DNA from: an uncultured Verrucomicrobiales bacterium
GTDB lineage: Bacteria > Verrucomicrobiota > Verrucomicrobiia > Verrucomicrobiales > Akkermansiaceae
DNA: 62,584 nucleotides
NCBI GenBank assembly: GCA_937893015.1
Contig: CALBJX010000066.1
Coordinates: forward strand, 1-62,584
Direction: 5' to 3'
The notes below the pieces were generated by a model. The model searched no databases and had not been told where the DNA came from. It worked only from the letters and a program-made list of their open reading frames with translations. This document shows, in pieces, positions 50,858-59,018 of this stretch. How positions within the stretch are numbered: the stretch's first letter is position 1; each line of letters starts with the position of its first letter. Made by a program: the position numbers and the translations under genes.

Positions 50858-53800
50858 TTCCCCATCTTCTTCCGCCTGTATCAGCTCCGCGAGGCGGGCT
50901 TTGAAGGGGGCGGTGAGGCGGGGGATGCCGAAGAAGGTGGCGACGCCTTTGAGGTGGTCGTCGCAGCCGCGGATGCACTTGAGGTGGGCGTGCACGAGGG
51001 CAACGGCAGCCAGCAGCTCACTGTCGGGGATGTCATCCCACGCGCGGGGGCCGTGTTGGCGGGGATGCATGGTGAGTGCCGCTTCCGCAGAGAGCAGGAT
51101 GGTGCCCTGCGGCTCGGCGACACGGAAGAGTTTTCCCTGAGCCGCCAGCTTGTCGATGAGCTCCCCGATGCGCCTCTTCAGCGGCGCGGTGAGCGCGGGG
51201 GTCAGCGGGGCGAGCTCGCGAAGGCGGGCCAACAAAAATTCTTCTTTCATCGGCCCCTCCTGCCGCACGAGGGCGAGCAGGTGCGGGCGCAGACTGGCGT
51301 CGCTCATCTCGAAGAGCGGGGGCAGCACCATGTCGGGGACATAGGCGGCATAGGCATCTGCCACGAGCGGGGCGGCGATTTCGGGCTTGGCGGCCACGGG
51401 GGCGGGTGCGCTTTCCGTTTCGGTCGCTTCCATGGCTTCTGCGAGGGAGGGCAGCTCTGCGGGCTTCACGGGGCCGGCTTGGCGGAATTCGTTCAGGCGG
51501 GCGTCAATTTTCTCCAAACAGGCTTCGCTGTTGCGCCACCACTCCATGCTCCACACGGGGATGAGCCGCCAACCCAGACCCGTGAGCACCGAGCTGCGGA
51601 GCACATCGCGGTCGCGTGCCGTGGCGGCGGCGGCGTAGGCCTTGCCATCCAGCGTGATGCCTGCCATGATTTCACCCGCGCGGTCGGGGCTTTCCACGGC
51701 GATATCGATGCGGTAGTCCGAGACACCCACGCGGCACTTGCAGCTCCAACCCTTCTCGTTGAGGCGGGCGGCAATGACATCCGCGAGGTCCTGTGTGCTG
51801 TCTGCCTTGCCTGCGGATTGGAGGCGCAGGTAGGATTCCGCGCCGCGGCGGGCGTAGTCCAGGAAGCCGCGCAGATCCGCTGCGCCGTGCGCCTGCGTGC
51901 GGTTCAGGTCGATGTCCTCCGGCTTCAGCGAGGTGAAGACATGCATGGCGTTGCGCGCGCGGGTGACCGCCACGTTCAGGCGGCGTTCCCCGCCCGCGAG
52001 GTTCAGCGGGCCGAAGTTCATCGACAATTTGCCCTTGGCATCCGGCCCGTAGGTGGTGGAGAAGTAAATGACGCCGCGTTCATCACCCTGCACGTTTTCG
52101 AGGTTTTTCACGAACACGGCCTCCGGGTTGTTCTCCGAGAAGAAAGGTTCGAGGGAATCATCCGCCTCGCGGGCATCTTCCAACAAATCTTCGATGTAGG
52201 CCTGCTGCTGGGCGTTGAAGGTCACGATGCCGATGCTTGTCGCCTCCGTGTAGCGGAAGTCGGGGGCGCACAGGGTGTCCAGCACGTGCGCCACGAGGGC
52301 GCGTGCCTCCGCCTGATTGATGCGCTTCGTGCTGCCGGATTCGTACACGCCGCCGATATAGTGGTATTGCAGCGCGTTGTCCGCCATCACGGGGGCGGGG
52401 AAGGTGGAGAGCTTTTGGTCGTAGTAGTTGCGGTTGGAGAAAGCAATCAGGTTTTCCGACTTGCTGCGGTAGTGCCATGTCAGGTTCATCTGCGGGATGG
52501 CGCAGGCAATACACTCATCGAGGATACTTTCAAGGTCCTGCTCGGTGGTGCTGTCCTCTTCCTCCTCCGTCTTGCTGCGGGAGAAGAAGCTGGTGGGCGG
52601 CATCTGCTTGGGATCGCCCACGATGACGGCGTTGCGGCCGCGGGCAATGGCACCGACGGCATCCCAGACGGGAATCTGCGAGGCCTCATCGAAAATCACG
52701 ATATCGAAGAGCTCCGTATCCGCGGCCAGATACTGCGCCACGGAGAGCGGGCTCATCAGCATGCAGGGCTTGAGCTGCGTGAGCAGGTGCGGCACGGATG
52801 CAATGAGCTGGCGCAGCGGCATATGCGCGCGTTGCTTGGAAAGCTCGCGCTGCAGCAGGGCCACCTCTGTGCCGTAGGGCGCAGTCTTGGCCCCGCGGAT
52901 GAGCAGGCTGCGGATGTGGGCGGAGGTTGCCTTCATCACCGCTTCGTCCGCCTCGCGGAAGTGGCGGATGTGCCCCTCGTGCAGCGGGCCGGAGAATGTT
53001 TTGAGGGTGTCGATGCCATCTGCAGCGGCGCGCAGGCGGCGGCGGGCAATCGCGGTGCGCAGTGCCGTTTTGAGGTCACCGGTGCTGAGCTCTGCGCGGC
53101 TTTCATAGGCCGCGAGGGTGCGGACATCGGGGTGTGCGGCATCGTTGAGCTTGGCGTTCCAGAGCACGAGGTCGCGCCACTGCGCGCGGAAGCCGAGCAG
53201 CTGCTCCGCCCAATCCGCGGGGTGGGCCGTTGTGTCCGTGGCGGTGAGGCGGGCGAGCTGCGTTTGTTCCTCGGCCAGCAGGCGGTTGAGCTCGTTGAGC
53301 TGCGCGAGCTCGCGGGCGGCGGTGCGCAGCAGGCCCGTCGTGTCGCGCAGGAGGGCGGCGGCCGAGTCTTCCGTCTCGCCTGCAGCGGGGCTCAGGGCGG
53401 CGGCGGTCGTCTCTGCGGCGGCGACCTCCTCCGCCGTCAGCTCCGTGCCGCGGCGCAGGAGCTCGGGCAGCGTGTCCGCAGGCAGGGCGGCGAGGGCTTT
53501 TTTTGCCTCTCGCATGGCGACAAGGGCCTGCAAATCGCGCAGGCAGTTCGGCTTGCGGTTGTCAGAGGCCATGAGCTGCAGCAGCTTGCCGATGCGGCGC
53601 AGCGCGAAGAAGCGCGGCAGGAACCACGAAACCGTCGCCATGCGGCACTCGCGCAGCAGGGTGTCCAGCTCGGGGTCTTCCGTCGTCTTCTCGGGGTAGC
53701 TCAGGCTGAGTTCCGCGCGTTGGCGTCGGTATTCCTCTGCCTGCGGCAGCAGGGTTTTCAAGGTGCGGAGCGTCTCCGCCGCGCGGGAGGGCAGCAGGGC

Positions 53801-56551
53801 CAGCGCGCGCTCTTTTTCTGCGGGGGTGTTGCAGGCCGCGAGCACGGGCAGCACGCCGCAGAGCACGCCTTCCTCCGCCGTCTCGGGCAGGTGCAGCTGC
53901 GTGCGCAGGGCGGCGAGGCAGCCGTGCCTCTCGCGGGCGAGACGGGTGTAGGCGGTGAGGTGCGCGAAAAGGTCCTCCTCCCAGCCCATCGAATACTCCC
54001 GCTGCGCCAGCAGGGCGCGTTTCTCCGCGGGCAGGGAACGCACGGTGCCGTAGTACAGTGCCACCTCGCCCGCCTCCGTCAGCAGCTCGTGCAGGCGTTC
54101 GCGGGTGAGGGTCAGCGGGTCATCCGCGCAGGGGGTGAAGTCGGGCAGCTCGGGGTGCTCGCTCACCAGCGTGACAGCCTCGTAGAGCGTGCCGCCGTCC
54201 GGGTAGGGCTTGTGCATCTCCCACGGCAGGAGGTTGAGGCGCGAGCGCAGGTCGGCCATGGAGTAGGTGTCTTCGTTCCAGTTGTCCTCCTTCGCGCCCG
54301 CGCTGATGGCCTCCACCGCGGCCTTGAACTGCGCGAGCACCGCTTTCTTGTTGGCCTTGTTAGAGTGTAATTCCAAACAAAAATCCTCCAGCCCGATGCG
54401 TTTGAGACGCTTGTGTACCACCTGCAGAGCGGCGGCCTTCTCTGCCACGAAGAGCACCTTTTTGCCGTGGGCGAGGCAGTGCGCAATCATGTTGGTGATG
54501 GTCTGGCTCTTGCCTGTGCCGGGAGGCCCGAAGAGCACAAAGCTCTTGCCGCGGCCGGCGGCAATGACGGCGGCAAGCTGGGAGGAGTCCGACGACAGGG
54601 GAGTGAACACCTTGGCGGCGTCCACATCGTTGTCCAGCTTGCGGACATCGGGGAAGCCCGCTTCCTCCGGGAAGACGGAGCGTTTCTCAGCCGCAATCTG
54701 CGCGACGATGGGGTTCTGCAACAGCTGCGCCTTGCGGTCGGTCATGTCCTTCCACATCAGGTACTTGGTGAAGGAGAAGGTGCCGAGGGTGCAGGTTTCC
54801 GCCACCTCCCAACCGGGCTGCGAGGTGACGGCGCGGCGGACGATGTTGAAAATCTTCGGCACATCCAGCCCGGACTCATCGGTGGGCAGCTCGCCCTCCA
54901 GCTCGGGGATGCGGAGGGAGAACTCCGTCTTCAGCAGCTCCAGCAGGGTGGAGTTGATGCGCGTTTCCTCGTCGCTGCCGCGCAGGGTGAAGCCCGCGCG
55001 CACGCTGGGGCGTGTCAGCCGCACGGGCAGCAGCAGCAGCGGGGCGTAGTAGGCGCGCTCGTGTGCGTCCTTGCGGTACCACTTCAGGAAACCGCAGGCC
55101 ACATAGAGCGTGTTGGCACCGCTCTCCTCCATTTCGCGTTTGGTGGCGTTGTAGAGCCCTTGCAGGCCGCGTTGCAGCTCGCTCTCGCGCAGCAGGGAGA
55201 CGAGCTCGTTCTTGGCGAACATGGATTGCACGCAGTCGCCGATGCGCTCCGCCATCTCGGCGGTGGCGGTGCCGTGCTGCATCTGCGAGGTGATGGTCCA
55301 GTAGGTCTCGGGGATGCTCTTCACGCGGAAGGAGGCACCCGCGGCGAGCTTGTCCTCCAACTTGCCGACATCGGGCAGCAGCAGGCGCAGCTGGCGCTTG
55401 CCGTCCGTGCGGGTGTTGAGCAGGTTGTTGCGCAGGGAAAGGTCCAGCAATTTGAGCTGCCAGTTGTCCATGCGGGTGCGCGGGGCCTCGGTGATGAGCT
55501 CGTCCTCATCCCGCGCGGGCGGGGCGGGGGCCACATCAACCAAATCGCCGTGCAGAATGGGGTGGATACTGCATTCCTGCCAAAGCTTGCGGATGTCGAG
55601 GGCTTGGAAGTAGTCGCCGTCCTCCAGGCGGAAGAGTTTTTCTTCACCCGCGGCCGTGGCGGTGCCGAAGGGCAGCGGCTCGCGTTGCTCGTCGCGGTTG
55701 AGGGCGGTGGTCTCCAACACCAGCAGCTTGCCCTGCTTCATGAGGTTGCGGACGGTGGCGGCAGGCGTCATCTGGGGGGAGGGGAGGGGCCGGTTCTCCG
55801 TCATGACGCCGAGGAAGGCGTGCCCGTCGGTGAGGATGACGAAGGGGTTGTAGCCCATGCGTGCGGTGCAGGCGGCCAGCAGCAGGGTGGAATCCAGGCA
55901 GGTGGATTGGCGATGCTCCAGAATGAAAGAGGGGGTGCGCACGCGCTGGCCCACACCTTCGTCGCGCCAGCTCTTGGGCGGCAGGGCGTAGTCGATGTTC
56001 TGCGCGGCCAGCGTGTCCCACAGGGCGGTCAGGCAGGCGCGGGTGCCCGCTGCGTCCTCGTTGTAGCCGCGCCACTCGGTCGTGCGGTGCAGGGCGGCCT
56101 TCGTCTCCTCCAGAATGCGGTCCACGGCGGGGTCGTTCGGCAGGGTGAGGGCGGCCAGCAGCTCGGGGTACTCATTCCCGCCCGCCCAAGAGTTGTAGGC
56201 CAGCCATTTGAAATCGTCCTCCTGCCGCGCCAGCACGGCGCCGTCTTGATCGAGCACCTCCACGCAGATGTGCCCGGGCTCCTCCTCGGTGAGAGCCATG
56301 AGACGCTCATCATCAAAGGCGGGGCATTCCCCGCACCAATCATAACTGTCCCCCGCGCGCAGGGAGGGCAGCGGGATGCGCTGCTCCGCGCAGTAATCCG
56401 GGCTCACGGCAATGCGCAGAGAAGCGCCCTCGATATCCGCGGCGGCATCGACACGCAGGTTCCACAGCACGGGGCGGCTGTTGCGCAGGTAAACGAGCGA
56501 GGAGTAGCGGTAGGTGGCAATGCGCAGCGAGACGGGCGAGGCGGTGTTCAT
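50852..56551 (-). CDS. DUF4011-family SF1 helicase with transglutaminase-like and nuclease-like domains
   Basis: The 1899-residue protein has, in order: a transglutaminase-like segment (RQSTCLDSTLLLAACTARMG near 215-234, then DGHAFLGV), DUF4011 (WQLKLLDLSLRNNLLNTR near 358-375), a DNA2/NAM7-type helicase with Walker A GPPGTGKSQT near 677 and Walker B FDEASQIP near 1287, VGDPKQMPP, LTWHYRSKSENLI and NVAVTRARNAMHVF, a PD-(D/E)xK nuclease-like domain near 1600-1690, and a DUF3320-like end. Such proteins are frequent in phage-defence islands, but none surrounds it here. In the nuclease domain the usual IExDG reads ITLDGKAY, so the Glu is lost. Confidence 0.85.
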   Translation of the reverse strand: MNTASPVSLRIATYRYSSLVYLRNSRPVLWNLRVDAAADIEGASLRIAVSPDYCAEQRIPLPSLRAGDSYDWCGECPAFDDERLMALTEEEPGHICVEVLDQDGAVLARQEDDFKWLAYNSWAGGNEYPELLAALTLPNDPAVDRILEETKAALHRTTEWRGYNEDAAGTRACLTALWDTLAAQNIDYALPPKSWRDEGVGQRVRTPSFILEHRQSTCLDSTLLLAACTARMGYNPFVILTDGHAFLGVMTENRPLPSPQMTPAATVRNLMKQGKLLVLETTALNRDEQREPLPFGTATAAGEEKLFRLEDGDYFQALDIRKLWQECSIHPILHGDLVDVAPAPPARDEDELITEAPRTRMDNWQLKLLDLSLRNNLLNTRTDGKRQLRLLLPDVGKLEDKLAAGASFRVKSIPETYWTITSQMQHGTATAEMAERIGDCVQSMFAKNELVSLLRESELQRGLQGLYNATKREMEESGANTLYVACGFLKWYRKDAHERAYYAPLLLLPVRLTRPSVRAGFTLRGSDEETRINSTLLELLKTEFSLRIPELEGELPTDESGLDVPKIFNIVRRAVTSQPGWEVAETCTLGTFSFTKYLMWKDMTDRKAQLLQNPIVAQIAAEKRSVFPEEAGFPDVRKLDNDVDAAKVFTPLSSDSSQLAAVIAAGRGKSFVLFGPPGTGKSQTITNMIAHCLAHGKKVLFVAEKAAALQVVHKRLKRIGLEDFCLELHSNKANKKAVLAQFKAAVEAISAGAKEDNWNEDTYSMADLRSRLNLLPWEMHKPYPDGGTLYEAVTLVSEHPELPDFTPCADDPLTLTRERLHELLTEAGEVALYYGTVRSLPAEKRALLAQREYSMGWEEDLFAHLTAYTRLARERHGCLAALRTQLHLPETAEEGVLCGVLPVLAACNTPAEKERALALLPSRAAETLRTLKTLLPQAEEYRRQRAELSLSYPEKTTEDPELDTLLRECRMATVSWFLPRFFALRRIGKLLQLMASDNRKPNCLRDLQALVAMREAKKALAALPADTLPELLRRGTELTAEEVAAAETTAAALSPAAGETEDSAAALLRDTTGLLRTAARELAQLNELNRLLAEEQTQLARLTATDTTAHPADWAEQLLGFRAQWRDLVLWNAKLNDAAHPDVRTLAAYESRAELSTGDLKTALRTAIARRRLRAAADGIDTLKTFSGPLHEGHIRHFREADEAVMKATSAHIRSLLIRGAKTAPYGTEVALLQRELSKQRAHMPLRQLIASVPHLLTQLKPCMLMSPLSVAQYLAADTELFDIVIFDEASQIPVWDAVGAIARGRNAVIVGDPKQMPPTSFFSRSKTEEEEDSTTEQDLESILDECIACAIPQMNLTWHYRSKSENLIAFSNRNYYDQKLSTFPAPVMADNALQYHYIGGVYESGSTKRINQAEARALVAHVLDTLCAPDFRYTEATSIGIVTFNAQQQAYIEDLLEDAREADDSLEPFFSENNPEAVFVKNLENVQGDERGVIYFSTTYGPDAKGKLSMNFGPLNLAGGERRLNVAVTRARNAMHVFTSLKPEDIDLNRTQAHGAADLRGFLDYARRGAESYLRLQSAGKADSTQDLADVIAARLNEKGWSCKCRVGVSDYRIDIAVESPDRAGEIMAGITLDGKAYAAAATARDRDVLRSSVLTGLGWRLIPVWSMEWWRNSEACLEKIDARLNEFRQAGPVKPAELPSLAEAMEATETESAPAPVAAKPEIAAPLVADAYAAYVPDMVLPPLFEMSDASLRPHLLALVRQEGPMKEEFLLARLRELAPLTPALTAPLKRRIGELIDKLAAQGKLFRVAEPQGTILLSAEAALTMHPRQHGPRAWDDIPDSELLAAVALVHAHLKCIRGCDDHLKGVATFFGIPRLTAPFKARLAELIQAEEDGEK

Positions 56552-56569
56552 GAAAAATGCGTTTTCCCC

Positions 56570-56598
56570 ACTATACACCAAAAAACAGGCAGACGCAA
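56570..56598 (-). promoter_or_regulatory. Promoter of the DUF4011 helicase gene
   Basis: Minus strand: TTGCGT, 17 bp ending in GGTG, TATAGT. The ATG is 18 nt after the -10 box. Confidence 0.75.
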
Positions 56599-56639
56599 AC
56601 GGGATTTTTGATATGTGCTCCTAGCCATGCCACCGCGCA

Positions 56640-56690
56640 TCGAGCGAAGCGAGCGGAACTCAAACTTCGTACATTCAGCTCGCCAAACCA
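56640..56690. repeat. Degraded TACGATG-type fragment
   Basis: GAGCGAAGCGAGCGGAACTC, then AAACTTCGTACATTCAGCTCGCC resembles the interior and right end of the element at 2199-2432, shortened to one unit. Confidence 0.6.
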
Positions 56691-56727
56691 CCCTATGGGA
56701 TGGTCATGAGCAAAACGCCCTCCCCTA

Positions 56728-57516
56728 TCAGAACTTGAAGCGGAAACCGGCGTGGTAGGCCGTGCCCCAGCGTCCGCGGTCGTAGGGTTGGTCGTCGTGG
56801 CAGTGCTTGCCGCTGTCGCGCAGCAGAGTGGCCAGACCCACCATGACACCCAGTTTGTCGCTGAACTGGTAGCCGTATTCGACATTCAGGGTGGCGGAGA
56901 GGCGTTGCCCCGTGGCGGAGGCATGCGCCAGCGCCAGGTCAACCGTCACGCCGGAGTTGTTCGTCAGCTTGGTGTAGAGCCCCAGGTCGCCGAAGCCTTC
57001 GATGTCGTTGTTGCGGCCTTTGTCAACGGATTGCTGCATCCCGAAGTCGAAGAAGGGTGTCAGGCGTTCCCCTTTGTGCATATAGTAGCCCGTGAGCTCC
57101 AGTTGGTTCTCCATCTCCTTCAGGGAGTTGCGGTTGTTGGCGAAGTGGACCTCAATGCTGGCGAAGTCCTTCTCCGTGAACGCGCCGTTGAACATGAGGG
57201 AAGCTTCATATTCCCACTCCTTGTAGTGTGTGCGGGCATCGCCGTAGTCGGGGATATGCACACGCGCTTTATCCCAAGCTTCGTAGCCGCCGAGGGTGAG
57301 GGTCAACCAATCCTCGATGCCGTAGTAGATGGTCTGGGAGGTGCCGATGAAGTTGTAGCGCGTTTGGTTGGTCTTGCCCTGGGCGCGGACGCCGAGGGCT
57401 TCGACATACAACTCATGGGCTTCGGGCCCGAAACAGGGATTGATGAGATTGTCATCCGCACAGGCGGCGGTGGCGGACAACGCGCCCAGAACAGCGAGAG
57501 AGAGAGCCTTTTTCAT
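56728..57516 (-). CDS. Predicted outer-membrane beta-barrel protein
   Basis: The 262-residue product has a signal peptide (MKKALSLAVLGALSATAACA). The mature chain alternates hydrophobic and polar residues in many short strands (TIYYGIEDWLTLTLGGYEAW, YEASLMFNGAFTEKDFASIE, VTVDLALAHASATGQRLSAT) and ends in AYHAGFRFKF; a terminal Phe is typical of barrels inserted by BamA. I do not recognise a specific family. It begins 37 bp after the choloylglycine-hydrolase-type gene, so the two share a transcript. Confidence 0.75.
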   Translation of the reverse strand: MKKALSLAVLGALSATAACADDNLINPCFGPEAHELYVEALGVRAQGKTNQTRYNFIGTSQTIYYGIEDWLTLTLGGYEAWDKARVHIPDYGDARTHYKEWEYEASLMFNGAFTEKDFASIEVHFANNRNSLKEMENQLELTGYYMHKGERLTPFFDFGMQQSVDKGRNNDIEGFGDLGLYTKLTNNSGVTVDLALAHASATGQRLSATLNVEYGYQFSDKLGVMVGLATLLRDSGKHCHDDQPYDRGRWGTAYHAGFRFKF

Positions 57517-57553
57517 GGTCGGTTCAGTCGGATGGGGGGGGGAGAAACGGATA

Positions 57554-58723
57554 TCAGAGCTTGAAGTCCACGTATTCATCCCACTTTTCACAGGGGGTCA
57601 GGCGCAGGGTCTTTTCCTCCATGTCGTACACGCTGTTATAGCCGGTCTCCCAGACGAGGTAGGGGTTGTGGGTGGGGGAGCTGTTGTTGAACTCGCGGAT
57701 GCTCTCGTTGATGTAGGCAAGGAAGTCCTTGTCATCGTGCGGCGTGTTGACGGAGAAGTGCATCCCCTTCACGGGATTATCGTAGAACTCGGAGTACCAG
57801 AAGGGCTCGGTATCCCGGGAGTAGGTCTGAGAGTAGGCGACGCGGCGCATGAGCTGCCGCATCCCCTCCACGGAGTTGCCTTCGTTGTAGTGCTTGCGGA
57901 GGATGTCGGCGCGCTCGATGCCGCAGGAGTGAGGGGTGAGCTCGGGCGTGGTGAGGTAGTAGTTGGTCATCACCTTGTGCTTGTCGGTGACATACATCTT
58001 GTCATCCTTCACCTCCACGACATAGGTGCTGTGCTTGTCGGAAATCATCCAGTGCAGCGTAGGGCTGTTGTCGGCAAAGACGATGTTGGCTTCCTCCAGC
58101 AGTTTCACGGCCTGGTGGGCGCTCGTGGCGTGAGCGAGGACATAGGGGATGACGCCGGCGGAGGTCAGCGTGACCTTGGCACCGGGTTTGGTGCCCTTGT
58201 CCGTGATGTTGGAGTCCTGCTCATCAATCATGTTGATGTTGCAGGCGACGCCGTGCTCATTCACGCCGTCCAGCAGGGAGGCGGGGATGCTCTTGAGCAG
58301 GTCCGTGTTCTTCTCCAGCGCCGCGATATCGGGCTTACCGATGCTCTGATGCTCCGCGATATTAACGATGAGCTGCGGGGATGCCGTGACCCCCATGTAA
58401 GCGGCCGTGCCTTCGCCGCGGTCCGCCCAGACCACAAAGACAGGGTGGGCGGAGCGGAAGTAGTCCAGATTGCGGCCGTAGAAGCGGCCGTTGGTCACGG
58501 CGGAGCAGCCCCAGCGAACGGGCTTGCCGCTCACGTTGTTCTGCCCCATCAGATTCTTCATGTCGATTTCGAAGAACTTGATATCGCCGGGTTTGACACG
58601 CATGGTGTAGATGTTGTCGTTCACCTTGTGCAGTGTCAGGAAATCCTGAGGCTTGGTCGCATCGGCCGCGGAAGCATCGAGCACCGCAAGGGCGGCCAGC
58701 AGAGAAAAAACGTAGTATTTCAT
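57554..58723 (-). CDS. Exported choloylglycine-hydrolase-family Ntn hydrolase
   Basis: The 389-residue protein belongs to the family of bile salt hydrolases, penicillin V acylases and similar linear-amide hydrolases. It has a signal peptide (KYYVFSLLAALAVLDASAA), then about 50 residues that would be removed to free the nucleophile Cys73 in WGCSAVTNGRFYGRNLDY, with Asn85 and Asp87 conserved. DGVNEHGVACNINMID near 189-204 holds the family Asn. The exported, propeptide-bearing form resembles Gram-negative acylases rather than cytoplasmic bile salt hydrolases. Substrate (bile salt, N-acyl homoserine lactone, N-acyl amino acid) cannot be told from sequence. Confidence 0.85.
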   Translation of the reverse strand: MKYYVFSLLAALAVLDASAADATKPQDFLTLHKVNDNIYTMRVKPGDIKFFEIDMKNLMGQNNVSGKPVRWGCSAVTNGRFYGRNLDYFRSAHPVFVVWADRGEGTAAYMGVTASPQLIVNIAEHQSIGKPDIAALEKNTDLLKSIPASLLDGVNEHGVACNINMIDEQDSNITDKGTKPGAKVTLTSAGVIPYVLAHATSAHQAVKLLEEANIVFADNSPTLHWMISDKHSTYVVEVKDDKMYVTDKHKVMTNYYLTTPELTPHSCGIERADILRKHYNEGNSVEGMRQLMRRVAYSQTYSRDTEPFWYSEFYDNPVKGMHFSVNTPHDDKDFLAYINESIREFNNSSPTHNPYLVWETGYNSVYDMEEKTLRLTPCEKWDEYVDFKL

Positions 58724-58765
58724 GGTGGTGGAACGGATTGGGTGGAAATCATCCGTTGCCGTCAG

Positions 58766-58792
58766 ATTATAACAGACACCGCACGAGGACAA
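58766..58792 (-). promoter_or_regulatory. Promoter of the Ntn hydrolase operon
   Basis: Minus strand: a consensus TATAAT preceded by TGT, with TTGTCC 15 bp upstream. The ATG is 42 nt downstream. Confidence 0.65.
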
Positions 58793-58980
58793 GCGCAAAA
58801 TGGAGGCGGAAAAGGGAAAGCTCACGCCGTTGTTCACCTTTCGTGAATAAAAAAATCCCTGCGTGATGTGCCCAACATTTTTTATGTTAATGCCTTGTGC
58901 GGATAAATGCCCATTTCCTCATGTTGAGGCGATGATGAACATTTTGTGGAGTGCCGCCAAGCGAGATTTATCGGGATAAT

Positions 58981-59018
58981 TTAGGATTTGTCGAGATGTA
59001 CAAAGTACAAACATTCAT
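58981..59018. repeat. Degraded GACAAAT/TACG fragment after the PutA-like gene
   Basis: AGGATTTGTCGAGATGTAC equals the left end of the element at 2199, followed by AAAGTACAAACATTCATTTATCGGG, a worn TACGAAG unit. It begins directly at the stop codon of the PutA-like gene. Confidence 0.65.

Noticed and set aside
50828..54370. An 1180-codon open frame antisense to the DUF4011 helicase
   Set aside because: The helicase motifs on the minus strand are intact over the whole length; this frame is its complement.
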